Assembly (NCBI GenBank): GCA_018242505.1
Contig: JAFEBU010000071.1
Location: 124,001 to 188,000, forward strand
Length of the DNA stretch: 64,000 nucleotides
Direction: 5' to 3'
Source of the DNA: Pseudomonadota bacterium
GTDB taxonomy: Bacteria > Pseudomonadota > Alphaproteobacteria > Reyranellales > Reyranellaceae
Below, one piece after another: positions 32,047-42,100 of this stretch; within the stretch, counting starts at the first letter, position 1, and every line of letters begins with the position of its first letter. The position numbers and the translations under genes are program-made. Below the pieces are notes generated by a model. It saw nothing but the letters and a program-made list of their open reading frames with translations. It ran no database searches and had not been told where the DNA came from.

Positions 32047-32057
32047 TTGCCAGGCAA
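32047..32057. promoter_or_regulatory. TTGCCAGGCAA palindrome upstream of the acyl-CoA ligase operon
   Basis: TTGCC-A-GGCAA is a perfect 5+1+5 palindrome flanked by TTTTG and AATCC, 38 bases upstream of the first gene of the operon in the 126-bp spacer shared with the antiporter gene. It is a plausible operator. No regulator gene is adjacent and no binding protein can be named. Confidence 0.35.
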
Positions 32058-32134
32058 AATCCTAGCAAACCGCATGAACCGCACCAGAGACCGGGCAGCC
32101 GCAGGCCCGTGCGGCTTCCGCTCTGTGCGCGGCT

Positions 32135-33223
32135 CTAGGGCACGACCGACAGCAGCAGGAATGTGCCGAAGATACCGAGATGGATCAGGCCGTGCAGCAG
32201 CGTCGTGCGACCGGTGCCGAGGGTGAGTGTGCTGACGAACAGGGTCAGCATCAGGAGCACCATGCTCTGCTCGGAGAGGCCGAGCGTCAGCTCGCTGCCG
32301 AGGAAAAGCGAGACGGTGGCGACGACCGGGATGGTGAGGCCGATGCTGGCCAGCGCTGATCCCAGCACGAGGTTGATGCTGTTCTGCAGGCGATTGACCA
32401 GGGCGGCGCGCACCGAGGCGATGCCCTCGGGCAGGAGCACGATCGCGGCGATGACGATGCCCACCACGGCGCGCGGGAAGCCCGCCGCCAGGACGGCCGT
32501 GTCCAGCGGATAGGACAGCACCTTGGCCAGCAGCACGACCGAAGCGAGCGAGACCAGCAGCAGGACGAGGCTTGCGGTCGTCATCGTCCCGCTCGGCCGT
32601 TCAACGGGATCGTGGTCGTCATCCGCCGCCTCGAGGAAATAGTCGCGATGGCGGATGGTCTGCACGAAGATGAAGGCGCCGTAGAGCACGACGGAGACGA
32701 CGGCAACGTCGATGAGCTGGGCGGCGGAGTAGACCGGGCCTGGCACGGTCTCGCTGAAGTTGGGCAACACCATCGCCAGCACCGAGAGCGTACCCAGAAC
32801 GGCAAGTGCGGCCGAGGCTCCGGGAAGCTGGAAGGACTGCTCGCCGTGGCGCTGGCCGCCCAGGACCAGGCAAAGGCCGATCACGCCGTTCAGCACGATC
32901 ATGATCGCGGAGAAGACAGTGTCACGCGCGACCGCGTCGCTGCCCTCGGCGCCGGACAGCATGATCGAGACGATCAGCGCCACCTCGATCGCCGTCACTG
33001 CGATGGCCAGCACGATCGAGCCGAACGGTTCGCCGAGCCGTGCGGCCAGGACCTCGGCATGATGGACGGCGGCAAAGACCGCGCCGCCCAGCAGGAGGGC
33101 GGCAATCGCCAGCGCAAGGCCGGCGCCGGTATCGAAGAGGCCCAGCATGCCCGCCACGACCATGAGTGCGGCGGCGAGCGGAAGGGCGTAGGTCCAGGTC
33201 GGGTTGCTGACATGGGAGTGCAT
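32135..33223 (-). CDS. Calcium/proton antiporter (ChaA/CaCA family)
   Basis: This 362-aa integral membrane protein has about eleven hydrophobic segments and the two CaCA alpha-repeats: AIAVTAIEVALIVSIMLSG with its conserved glutamate in repeat one, and AAIVLLPEGIASVRAALVNRLQNSINLVLGSALASIGLTIP in repeat two. The acidic loop EAADDDHDP lies centrally. It exchanges cytoplasmic Ca2+ (or Na+/K+) for protons. Two ATGs are possible (33229 and 33223). AGGA is two bases before the first and eight before the second, so 33223 fits better. Confidence 0.88.
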   Translation of the reverse strand: MHSHVSNPTWTYALPLAAALMVVAGMLGLFDTGAGLALAIAALLLGGAVFAAVHHAEVLAARLGEPFGSIVLAIAVTAIEVALIVSIMLSGAEGSDAVARDTVFSAIMIVLNGVIGLCLVLGGQRHGEQSFQLPGASAALAVLGTLSVLAMVLPNFSETVPGPVYSAAQLIDVAVVSVVLYGAFIFVQTIRHRDYFLEAADDDHDPVERPSGTMTTASLVLLLVSLASVVLLAKVLSYPLDTAVLAAGFPRAVVGIVIAAIVLLPEGIASVRAALVNRLQNSINLVLGSALASIGLTIPVVATVSLFLGSELTLGLSEQSMVLLMLTLFVSTLTLGTGRTTLLHGLIHLGIFGTFLLLSVVP

Positions 33224-33397
33224 GTCCATGTTCCTAGCCGCTGGAGACGCGACACTCCAGCGGCGCGTTCGCTGTCGGCCAGAAGAAAGAAAAGAAAGGA
33301 CGTACAACCGCGGCGGCGTGCCTGGCCAGCAACTGGCGGCCACTGGCGAAGCGGCTGATTCTGGCCTACCGTCCATCGGGGGCAGAGGCGGAAGACG

Positions 33398-35395
33398 ATG
33401 ACAATCCGGAAATTGGCTGTCGTGGCAGGCCTTGCGGCCGTTGTCGCGGTTGGGCGGGGAGATGAGGCCTGGGCGCAGGCCAACAAGGCTTTCCGGACGA
33501 ACGGCGCGTTCGGGGCCTTCCTGAGCGAGTTCTCCGATCGGCTCGACCACACGATCCAGCATATCCCCAAGCTCGGCCGCTACCTGCTCGGCCTGCCGGA
33601 GCAATTCGACCTGCGGACGACGCTCCTGCTGATCGGCATCGTCGTCGGTGGTCTGGCTGCGGAGTTCGTCGCCCGCCAGCTCCTGCAGCAGGTGCGCCGA
33701 CGCATCTTCGTTCGGCATTCGACCGCATCGCCACTGCGCGCCTTCTTTCGCGGCGCCGCGCTCGATGCACTGGCACTGTTGGTGCTGTTCGCCTCGGCAC
33801 GCTTCATCGCCGGCCAGGTGGGAGACCCGGAAAGCGTTCAGGGCAAGGTCGCCCAGCAAATCCTCATTGCACTGGTCTATTGGCGCGGATTGAATTTCGT
33901 GTTCCGCACCTGGCTGCACCCCGATACGCCGGAAGGCCGCATCGCACCGGTCGACGACGCGACTGCCCGTCGTTTGCTGGTCGGCCTGAACGTCGTCGTT
34001 GTCCTGCCGATGCTGGCGCGGCACATCGCCCAGTTCCTGTCCGTCACCCACGCCGGATCCAACGTCATTTCGACCGCCGTCGTCCTTTATGTCCCGGTCT
34101 TCGGCGCGGCCCTGATCTATGCCGTCTGGCACTGGCGACACGACATGGCGGCCTGGCTTTCCGCCATGGTCGATGAGAGGGACCTGTTCCGGTCGCTGAA
34201 GCTCGCCATGGCGAAGGAATGGTGGGTTGCGGGCATTGCCTTCTATGCGATGTCGGGCCTGGCGGCGATCTATGCGGCGATCACCGAGCACGCAGCGGCA
34301 ATGCGCGGGCTGGCCGCCGTCGAATCGATGCTGATTCTGCTGCTGCTGCTGGAGACCCTCGTCCATCACCGCACCAAGCATCTGCAGACGGAAGTGCCGA
34401 CGGTCAGCGAGGTGGTGGCAGCCTGCCTGCGGCTGGCGGTGCGGTTGGTGGTGATCATCGTCGCCGCGCAGGGTATCCTGGTCGACGCACTCGGCATCAT
34501 GACCCCCGAGGCATGGGAGCCGCATCGCGACGCGATCAAGCTCGCGGCGATCACGACCTTCGCAACCTATGCGTTCTGGCGGTTCCTGAAGTTCCGGATG
34601 GATCGCTATATCGCCGACAATCCGCTGCCGTCGGCGGGCTTCGGCGGCGACTCCGCAGACGCGGACACCGGCGAAGTTCCCCCGTCGGCCTCTCGGCTGC
34701 GTACCATCATGCCTGTCCTGCGGGTGACCGCAGGCACCGCCATCCTGATCCTGGGAAGCCTGCTGGTGCTTTCCGAGCTCGGCATCAATGTTACGCCCCT
34801 GATCGCCGGCGCCTCGGTGCTGGGGCTTGCGGTGTCGTTCGGCAGCCAGTCGCTGGTGCGCGATATCGTGTCCGGCATTTTCTTCCTGGCCGAGGATTCC
34901 TTCCGCGTCGGCGAATATATCGACGCCTCGAAGGTCAAGGGCACGGTCGAGGGGTTCTCGATCCGCTCGATCCGGCTGCGCCATCAGAACGGCCAGCTTC
35001 ACATCGTGCCGTTCGGCCAGCTCCTCCACGTCACCAACTTCAGCCGCGACTGGACGACGGTGAAGTTCAACCTCGCCTTCGCCATCAACACCGACGTCGA
35101 GCTGCTGCGCAAGACGGTGAAGAAGATCGGGCTCGAAATGATGAACGAGCCGCAGTTTCAGAAGGAGCTGCTGCAGCCGCTCAAGATGCAGGGGATTGTC
35201 GACATCAAGGACGCTTCGCTGATCGTGCGCTTCAAGTTCACGGCCAAGCCGAAGAATCCCAGCCTGATCCAGCGTACAGCCATCCGCCGCATGTTCGATG
35301 CATTGCCCAAGCTCGGCATCGAGTTCGCACGGCCGCCTTATGCTGCCTTGGGCTTGGGCGCGTTGGATCCCGCTGCTCGCGCCGCCGCGCAGTAG
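33398..35395 (+). CDS. MscS-family mechanosensitive ion channel with long N-terminal membrane domain
   Basis: This 665-aa protein has an N-terminal signal-like segment (LAVVAGLAAVVAVG...AWAQ), several additional transmembrane helices and then the MscS core near residues 425-600. The pore helix reads GINVTPLIAGASVLGLAVSFGSQSLVRDIVSGIFFLAEDSFRVGEYI, followed by the beta domain and cytoplasmic vestibule. It releases solutes upon hypo-osmotic shock; the extended N-terminus places it with larger MscK/YbdG-like members. It is divergent from the Ca2+ antiporter. The aldo/keto reductase follows after 18 bases. Confidence 0.9.
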   Translation: MTIRKLAVVAGLAAVVAVGRGDEAWAQANKAFRTNGAFGAFLSEFSDRLDHTIQHIPKLGRYLLGLPEQFDLRTTLLLIGIVVGGLAAEFVARQLLQQVRRRIFVRHSTASPLRAFFRGAALDALALLVLFASARFIAGQVGDPESVQGKVAQQILIALVYWRGLNFVFRTWLHPDTPEGRIAPVDDATARRLLVGLNVVVVLPMLARHIAQFLSVTHAGSNVISTAVVLYVPVFGAALIYAVWHWRHDMAAWLSAMVDERDLFRSLKLAMAKEWWVAGIAFYAMSGLAAIYAAITEHAAAMRGLAAVESMLILLLLLETLVHHRTKHLQTEVPTVSEVVAACLRLAVRLVVIIVAAQGILVDALGIMTPEAWEPHRDAIKLAAITTFATYAFWRFLKFRMDRYIADNPLPSAGFGGDSADADTGEVPPSASRLRTIMPVLRVTAGTAILILGSLLVLSELGINVTPLIAGASVLGLAVSFGSQSLVRDIVSGIFFLAEDSFRVGEYIDASKVKGTVEGFSIRSIRLRHQNGQLHIVPFGQLLHVTNFSRDWTTVKFNLAFAINTDVELLRKTVKKIGLEMMNEPQFQKELLQPLKMQGIVDIKDASLIVRFKFTAKPKNPSLIQRTAIRRMFDALPKLGIEFARPPYAALGLGALDPAARAAAQ

Positions 35396-35413
35396 CGTTC
35401 ACGGAGGAACGAC

Positions 35414-36370
35414 ATGGAAAAGCGCAAGCTTGGCAAATCGGGAATCGAGATCGCCCCCATCGCGTTGGGTGGCAACGTGTTCGGCTGGACCGCCGACGAA
35501 GCGACATCGCACCGGGTGCTCGATGCCTTCATCGATGCGGGGTTCTCGTTCGTCGACACCGCCGACGTCTATTCGCGCTGGGCCCCCGGCAACAAAGGCG
35601 GCGAGTCGGAAACGGTGATCGGAAGTTGGCTCAGGAAGGACAAGGGCAAGCGGAACAGGGTGGTGATCGCCACCAAGTGCGGCATGGACATGCCGGGCGT
35701 CGGCCAGGGCCTGTCGCGCGCCCATATCGTGAAGTCGGTCGATGCCTCGCTGAAGCGGCTCAACACCGACCGCATCGACCTTTTCCAGTCGCACCGCGAC
35801 GACAAGGACACGCCGCAGGAGGAGACGCTCTCGACGTATGCCGAACTGATCAAGGCCGGCAAGATCCGCGCCATCGGCGCTTCCAACTTCGAGGCGCCAC
35901 GGCTTGCCGAGGCGGCGGAGATCTCCAGGGAGAAGGGGCTGCCGCGCTATGAGAGCCTGCAGCCGTACTACAACCTGATGGAACGCGGCCTGTTCGAGGG
36001 CGAGCTCGAGAACGAGTGCCTGAAGGAGGGGATCGGCGTGATCCCCTACTATTCGCTGGCCAGCGGCTTCCTGTCCGGCAAGTATCGGTCCGACGCCGAT
36101 CTCGGCAAGAGCGCGCGCGGCGCGGGCATCAAGAAGTACCTGAACGACAAAGGCCATGCCGTCTTGGGGGCGCTTGACGATGCGGCCAGGAAGCACAACG
36201 TCAACACCGCTCAGGTGGCGCTCGCTTGGCTGATGCAGCGCAAGTCGATCACCGCTCCGATCGTGAGCGCGACCAGCGTCACGCAGCTCGAGGATCTGGT
36301 TGCGGCCCCCCGCGTCACGCTCGATGCCTTGTCGATCGCCGCAATCGATGCGGCGAGTGCCCCGGGCTGA
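35414..36370 (+). CDS. Aldo/keto reductase
   Basis: This 318-aa protein shows the AKR tetrad: D and Y in FVDTADVYSRW, lysine in VVIATKCGMD and histidine in IDLFQSHRDD. C-terminal NADP-binding residues are in PIVSATSVTQLEDLV. It resembles the AKR11/12 YajO/IolS groups that reduce aldehydes or oxidise sugars. GGAGG precedes the ATG. It begins 18 bases after the mechanosensitive channel gene, but no functional link is evident. Confidence 0.9.
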   Translation: MEKRKLGKSGIEIAPIALGGNVFGWTADEATSHRVLDAFIDAGFSFVDTADVYSRWAPGNKGGESETVIGSWLRKDKGKRNRVVIATKCGMDMPGVGQGLSRAHIVKSVDASLKRLNTDRIDLFQSHRDDKDTPQEETLSTYAELIKAGKIRAIGASNFEAPRLAEAAEISREKGLPRYESLQPYYNLMERGLFEGELENECLKEGIGVIPYYSLASGFLSGKYRSDADLGKSARGAGIKKYLNDKGHAVLGALDDAARKHNVNTAQVALAWLMQRKSITAPIVSATSVTQLEDLVAAPRVTLDALSIAAIDAASAPG

Positions 36371-36405
36371 CCGGGTAAACGGCGGAGAAAAGGGAGAGGA
36401 GGCCA

Positions 36406-37473
36406 ATGCTTGTCTTTCGTCAGCTCTTCGATCCGACGTCGTCGACCTATACCTACCTTTTGGGCGACCGTGGCGAGGCGGTGCTGATCGATCCCGTGTT
36501 CGAGCAGGTGAGGCGCGATGCGGCGCTGATCTCCGAGCTCGGCCTGACGCTTCGCTGGACCCTGGAGACCCATGTCCATGCCGACCATGTGACCGGCGCC
36601 TGGCTGCTGAAGAACAGACTGGGCAGTCAGATCGCGGTTGCAGCGGCGGCGGGCGTGACCGGCGCCGACTGCCTGCTGCAGGACGGCGACCGCGTGAAGT
36701 TCGGCAAGCGCTCGCTCGAGGTGCGGGCGACGCCGGGCCATACCAACGGCTGTGTCACCTATGTGCTCGACGATGAGAGCATGGCTTTCACCGGCGACTG
36801 CGTGCTGATCCGCGGCTCCGGTCGCACCGACTTCCAGCAGGGCGATGCACGGGCGCTCTACCGCTCTGTGCGGTCGCGCATCTTCTCGCTGCCGGAGACC
36901 TGCCTGCTCTATCCGGCGCACGATTATCGCGGGCTCACCGTCACCAGCGTCGCGGAGGAGAAGAAGCACAATCCGCGGCTGGGCGGCGAGGCCGGTGAGG
37001 CCGACTATGTCGGCTACATGAAGAACCTCGACCTGCCTCATCCCAAGAAGATCGACGAGGCGGTGCCCGCCAATCTGCGCTGCGGGCAGCCGGGCAACGA
37101 GACGTCGTTGGCCGGCGATCCGGGCTGGGCGCCGTTGCGCTTCACCTTCGGCGGCGTGTGGGAGGTCGAGCCGCACTGGCTCGAGGAGAATCTCGGCGCC
37201 GTGCAGGTGCTCGATGTGCGCGAGCCGGACGAATTCACGGGACCGCTCGGCCATATCCGCGGCGCTACCCTGGTGCCGCTGGGCGAGCTCGCCCAGCGGG
37301 CCAAGGATCTGCCCAAGGACAAGCCAATCGTGGCGGTCTGCCGCGCCGGCAGCCGTTCGGCTCATGCGACGGCGATCCTGCAGAAGGCAGGCTTCGCCGA
37401 CGTCGCCAACCTGCCGGGCGGCATGCTGCGATGGCGTGGCGAGGGCCGCGGCGTCGAGGGTGGGGCGCTATAG
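36406..37473 (+). CDS. Persulfide dioxygenase-rhodanese fusion (ETHE1/PRF-like)
   Basis: This 355-aa fusion has an N-terminal metallo-beta-lactamase domain (THVHADHVTG, GHTNGCVTY, FTGDCVLIRGSGRTDFQQGD, YPAHDYRG; about residues 1-240). A C-terminal rhodanese domain has the active loop CRAGSRSA near residue 313. The RGSGRTDFQ segment is typical of ETHE1 enzymes, which oxidise glutathione persulfide to sulfite. The fused rhodanese passes the sulfane sulfur. The role is therefore sulfide/persulfide detoxification. GAGAGGAGG precedes the ATG. Confidence 0.88.
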   Translation: MLVFRQLFDPTSSTYTYLLGDRGEAVLIDPVFEQVRRDAALISELGLTLRWTLETHVHADHVTGAWLLKNRLGSQIAVAAAAGVTGADCLLQDGDRVKFGKRSLEVRATPGHTNGCVTYVLDDESMAFTGDCVLIRGSGRTDFQQGDARALYRSVRSRIFSLPETCLLYPAHDYRGLTVTSVAEEKKHNPRLGGEAGEADYVGYMKNLDLPHPKKIDEAVPANLRCGQPGNETSLAGDPGWAPLRFTFGGVWEVEPHWLEENLGAVQVLDVREPDEFTGPLGHIRGATLVPLGELAQRAKDLPKDKPIVAVCRAGSRSAHATAILQKAGFADVANLPGGMLRWRGEGRGVEGGAL

Positions 37474-37482
37474 GAGCCTGCG

Positions 37483-37770
37483 ATGGACGTTCGCGTTTGG
37501 CCGGATCGATTGGGGCTCGGGCAATATGCGGACAGGTTCGTCGCCAATTATATCGATGCCACGCTGCTCGCCGATGTCGTCGATGGACGGACGACATCTG
37601 CCGTCCAGGCCGAGCTCTCGCAGCTTGCCGAACGGACGGCGCGCCGGTTACCGGCAGCTTGCCCGGGCGATGGCGGCGGCCGCACGGCGAGAGGCGCAGG
37701 TTTGACAGCGGGTTCGGGAGCGTGTGAGCGGGCGGGCCAGCACCCCCACGCCAGCGGTCGGGCCAAATGA
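37483..37770 (+). pseudogene. Orphan SAM-domain fragment of a cyclase-type protein
   Basis: The first ~35 residues (MDVRVWPDRLGLGQYADRF, then VANYIDATLLADV) match the SAM domain that starts the cyclase at 39136 (LGLGKYAEAF, NSVDWDVLADL). After LLADV the similarity stops and the frame becomes low-complexity. Another frame (QLARAMAAAARREAQV, ending at 37705) could hold the rest of the domain after a shift. The frame to 37770 lacks any cyclase domain. I read it as a decayed, truncated copy; a short SAM-only protein is the alternative. Confidence 0.5.
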
Positions 37771-37828
37771 TCCACGGCGTGTCGGGCTGATCGGCTGTGC
37801 GGTGGCCCGGAATTAAGTTTGCGTAGTG

Positions 37829-37842
37829 TGTGATTGATCACA
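37829..37842. promoter_or_regulatory. TGTGAT-TG-ATCACA palindrome upstream of acyl-CoA dehydrogenase
   Basis: Perfect 6-bp arms, TGTGAT and ATCACA, around TG lie 66 bases before the start of the acyl-CoA dehydrogenase. The arms resemble Crp/Fnr half-sites, but the spacing is two bases shorter on each side than the classical TGTGA-N6-TCACA. A GntR- or other dimeric regulator is equally possible. The rest of 37771-37907 shows no gene. Confidence 0.4.
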
Positions 37843-37907
37843 GTACGCCCTGTTCATTCGACCTAGGGTCGCCTCCGGAACCAGGGACGGTTTCTCAGGA
37901 GGCAACG

Positions 37908-39086
37908 ATGGACACCATGATTGCGGGCTATCAGGTCCTGCCGGACGACATGCTCAAGCGCTTTGCCGAACGTGTCGGCACCTACGATCGCGAGAATCGC
38001 TTTTTCACGGAGGATTTCGAGGATCTGAAGCGCGCCGGCTATCTGACGATCCCTGTCCCCAAGGAAATGGGGGGCAGGGGGCTCACCCTGGCCGAAGTCT
38101 GCCGCGAACAGCGGCGGCTGGCCTATTACGCGCCCGCCACGGCGCTCGGCATCAACATGCACCTCTATTGGGTGGGACTTGCCGCCGATCTCTATCGCGC
38201 CGGCGACCGCTCGCTCGAATGGATGTTGCGCGAGGCGGCAGCCGGCGAGATTTTTGCCGCCGGCCATGCCGAGCGCGGCAATGACATCCCGGTGCTGCTC
38301 TCCACCGCGCAGGCCAAGAAGGTCGACGGCGGCTTCACCTTCACCGGCCGCAAGATGTTCGGCAGCCTGGCGCCGGTCTGGACCCGCTACGGCATGCACG
38401 GCCTGTGGGCCGATGCGCCGGGTGGTCCCAAGGTCGTGCACGGCTTCCTGCCGCGCAACGCCAAAGGCTATCGCATCGTCGAGACGTGGGACACGCTCGG
38501 CATGCGCGCCACCCGCAGCGACGACGTGCTGCTGGAAGGGGCGTTCGTGCCCGACAAATACATGGCGCGCACCCTGCCGGCCGGCGGCGCCGACGCCTTC
38601 GTGGTCGCGATCTTCGCCTGGGCGCTCATGGGGTTCGCCAACATCTACTGCGGCATCGCCCGGCGCGCCTGCGACCTGGTGCTGCCGACAGTGAAGGGCA
38701 AGAGCTCGATGGGGCTGACCCGAAGCATGGCCTACCATCCCGGCGTGCAGCACGGAGTGGCGGAGATGGTCATGGCGCTCGACACGATCGCGCCGCTTCT
38801 CGACCATGTCGCCAACGAATGGTCGACGGGTGTCGACCACGGTGCGGGCTGGCCGGCCAAGATCGTCTCGGCCAAGCTCCATGCCGTCGAGACCTGCTGG
38901 AAGATCGTCGACCAGGCGATGGACCTGTCCGGTGGCACCGGCATGTTCAGGTCGAGCGAGCTCGAGCGGCTGTTCCGCGATGCCCGCTGCGGCCGCTTCC
39001 ATCCGACCAATTCGATCCTGACCCACGAGATCGTGGCCAAGACCGCGCTCGGCATCGACCTCGGCGAACAGCCTCGCTGGGGCTGA
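37908..39086 (+). CDS. Acyl-CoA dehydrogenase
   Basis: This 392-aa flavoenzyme has an N-terminal helical domain (LPDDMLKRFAERVGTYDRENRFFTEDFEDLKRAGYLTIPVPKEMGGRG), a middle beta domain (GRKMFGSLAPVW, TRSDDVLLEGAFVP) and a C-terminal helical domain with QAMDLSGGTGMF, the FAD-contact loop. It desaturates acyl-CoA or acts as a related acyl-CoA-fold monooxygenase; the usual active-site glutamate cannot be placed with certainty. AGGAGG at 37897-37902 defines ATG 37908 over the in-frame 37830 extension. Confidence 0.87.
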   Translation: MDTMIAGYQVLPDDMLKRFAERVGTYDRENRFFTEDFEDLKRAGYLTIPVPKEMGGRGLTLAEVCREQRRLAYYAPATALGINMHLYWVGLAADLYRAGDRSLEWMLREAAAGEIFAAGHAERGNDIPVLLSTAQAKKVDGGFTFTGRKMFGSLAPVWTRYGMHGLWADAPGGPKVVHGFLPRNAKGYRIVETWDTLGMRATRSDDVLLEGAFVPDKYMARTLPAGGADAFVVAIFAWALMGFANIYCGIARRACDLVLPTVKGKSSMGLTRSMAYHPGVQHGVAEMVMALDTIAPLLDHVANEWSTGVDHGAGWPAKIVSAKLHAVETCWKIVDQAMDLSGGTGMFRSSELERLFRDARCGRFHPTNSILTHEIVAKTALGIDLGEQPRWG

Positions 39087-39135
39087 CCGCCGGGCCGGTT
39101 CCCGCTAGCGTGGCAGGGACGATCGGAGAAGGTCC

Positions 39136-42100
39136 ATGGCCGAAGATCTCGAGCGTTGGCTCATCGACCTGGGCCTCGGCAAATATGCCGAGGCCTTCGC
39201 GGCCAACAGTGTCGACTGGGATGTGCTGGCCGATCTCAGCGAGAAGGATCTCGAGTCGCTGGGACTGCTGTTGGGCGATCGCAAACGTCTGTTGCGGGCG
39301 ATCGCGTCGCTCGACGGCGAGGCTCCGCCGCCGCGGCGGACGACCGACGGCGCCGAACGTCGGCAGATCACGGTGATGTTCGTCGACCTTGTCGACTCGA
39401 CGCCACTGTCCGAACGGTTCGATCCCGAGGATATGCGCGAGCTCTTGCAGACCTTCCACGGCCTGTGCGCGTCGGCGGTCGAGGCCCAGGGCGGACACGT
39501 GGCGCGCTACATGGGAGACGGCATCCTGGTCTATTTCGGCTACCCGCAGGCCCACGAGGACGATGCCGCCCGCGCCGTCCATGCCGGGCTCGGCATTCTC
39601 GAGAACCTGCGCGCGGCCAATGAGCGGCCGGGTGCGCACGACGCGCGCCTGTACGCATCGGCATCTACACCGGTCTCGTCGTGGTAGGCGAGGTGGGTGC
39701 GGGAGCGACGCGCGACCAGGATGCGATCACCGGGGAGACGCCCAACATTGCCAACCGGTTGCAGGGTGAGGCGGCCTCCGACACGATGGTCATCGGCGAG
39801 GTCACGCGGAAGCTTGTGGACGGGCTGTTCGAGTTCGAGGATCTCGGTCCGCGTCGGCTCAAGGGCGTCAGCCATCCCATCTGCATCTATCGTGTTGTCG
39901 GCGACAGCGGCGCGGTCGACCGGTTCAGCCTGCGCGCGCGTACCCGACGCAGCATGACGCCGTTGGTGGGGCGCGAGGCCGAGCTCGACATGTTGCGCCG
40001 TCGCTGGCACCAGGTCCGGGATGGCGAGATGCGCAGCGTCCTGCTGGTCGGCGAGGCCGGCATCGGCAAGTCGCGCCTGTTGCGGGCGCTGCGCGACAGC
40101 CTGAGGGGCGAGACATACAAACTCGCGCCCTTCTTCTGCATGTCCCATCATGTCACCAGCGCCTTCTGGCCGGTGCTCGACTGGTTCCGGCGCACCTGGA
40201 GGCTGGGCCCGTCGTCCCGCCCGCAAGCCGATGCCGGCGTGCTTGGCCGGATCATCGGACCGCTCAACCTCGACATGGCCGAGACCATGCCCATTCTCGA
40301 GGCCTTCCTCGATTTGCCGGGCGACGAGCGCTATCGGCCAGCCGACACCGCCGCGCCGTCCTTCCGCCGACAACTGATCGATGTCCTGGTGAAGATGATG
40401 GCGGCGATGGCGCGCCGATATCCGCTGCTGCTGGTGGTGGAGGATGCCCACTGGATCGACCCGTCGACGCTCGAATTCCTGCGGCAGGTGCAGGAGCAAT
40501 TGCCGGCTGCACGGGTGATGCTCCTGATCACCGGCCGGCCGACATTCCGGCCGGACTGGACCTATCCGCAGTTCGTCCAGATCAATCTCGATCGCCTGTC
40601 GCGGCGCGAGCGCACCGTGATGGTCGAACGGCTGGTCGGCAATCGGGTTCTGCCCGAAGCGGTTCTCGACGAGATCGTCACCAAGACCGACGGCATTCCG
40701 CTGTTCGTCGAGGAGCTGACCAAGGCGGTGCTCGAAGGCGACGTGCTGCGCGAGAGCGGCAATGCCTACGAACTCGTGGGCTCCATGCAATCCATCGCCA
40801 TTCCCGACACCTTGCAGGGATCGCTGATGGCGCGGCTGGACCATCTCGACGCCGAGGCCCGCGATGTGGCCCAGATCGGCGCCACCATCGGACGCGAATT
40901 CTCTACCGGCCTGCTGGCCCGGCTCGCCGACCGCAGCGAGGAGGAGCTCGCTGCACCGCTGGCGCGGCTCGTGGCCTCGGAGATCGTCGTGCCGGCGATG
41001 GTCGAATCCTTTGCCGGAGCGTCGCATGTGTTTCGCCATGCATTGATTCAGGAAGCCGCCTATCAATCGCTGCTGCTGGCGCGCCGGCGCCAGTATCATG
41101 CGGCGGCCGCCGAGGCGCTGGAGGCCCACTTTCCCGAAGTCGCGACCATGCAGCCCGAAACCATCGCCCAGCACTGGACCTCGGCCAATCGATTGGACGA
41201 CGCAATCGATTGGTGGCAACGCGCGGGAGAACGCGCGATGGGCCGCAGCGCCTATCAGGAGGCATGCGCCCACTTCCAGCGCGGCGTCGAGCTTGCCGAG
41301 CGTCAGCCGGGCGACGACCGCGGTCGCTACAGACGCGCCCTTCCGCTGCTGATGGCGCGGGGAGATGCTGAATTCAGGGCCGCGAGCTCGCCGGCGCAAG
41401 CGACCTATCTCGAATGCGCCAGCCTCGCACGCCAGGAGAACCTGCCGACGTTGATGGTCGCAGCGGCGCTCCGATATGCCGATTCGGAGGTCTATCTCTC
41501 CGTTCCCAGTCAGACATCGGTCGCGCTGCTTGACGAGATGCTGGCCGTGGTGGGCGAGGACACGGCCGACCGCTGCCAGGTACTGAGCCGGCTCGCCAAG
41601 GCGCTGCTGTCGACTGGAGAGACCGAGCGCGGGCGCGATGTGCTCCAGCAAGCCCGCGTGATGGCCAAGCGGCTGAACGACCGGCGCAGCCTGTACGAGG
41701 TGCTGGTCAGCGACCTCATGCCCAATGCCGGCCCACCGCCCTGCGGAGCAGGCGTCGAGGAACGCCGGCGCACGTTGACGCTGATCTGGGAAATCGCCCA
41801 AGAGTTCGAGTCGATTCTCAAGCTCGAGGCATTGACGCGAATCAGCGCCGGCTTTCTCGAGATCGCCGACGTCGATGGATTCGAACGGACACTGCGCATG
41901 GAGCGCGAGATCGCGCAGACGACCCGCGCCAGCTTCGACAAGTGGCTCATTGCCAACGGCGAGGCGATGCATGGCATCATCCAGGGCGCTTTCGCCGAAG
42001 CCGAACGGTCATCGCTGGACGCCTTGAACGCTTTGAACGGACACGACGTCGACTTTCCGCTCGGCATCCACGGCATGCAGATGTTCACCATCCGGCGTGA

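Noticed and set aside
32135..35029. Very long minus-strand open frame (964 codons) covering the antiporter and most of the mechanosensitive channel gene
   Set aside because: Only the last third encodes the antiporter helices. The rest is the antisense shadow of the channel gene, rich in R, H, D and Q, with no domain.
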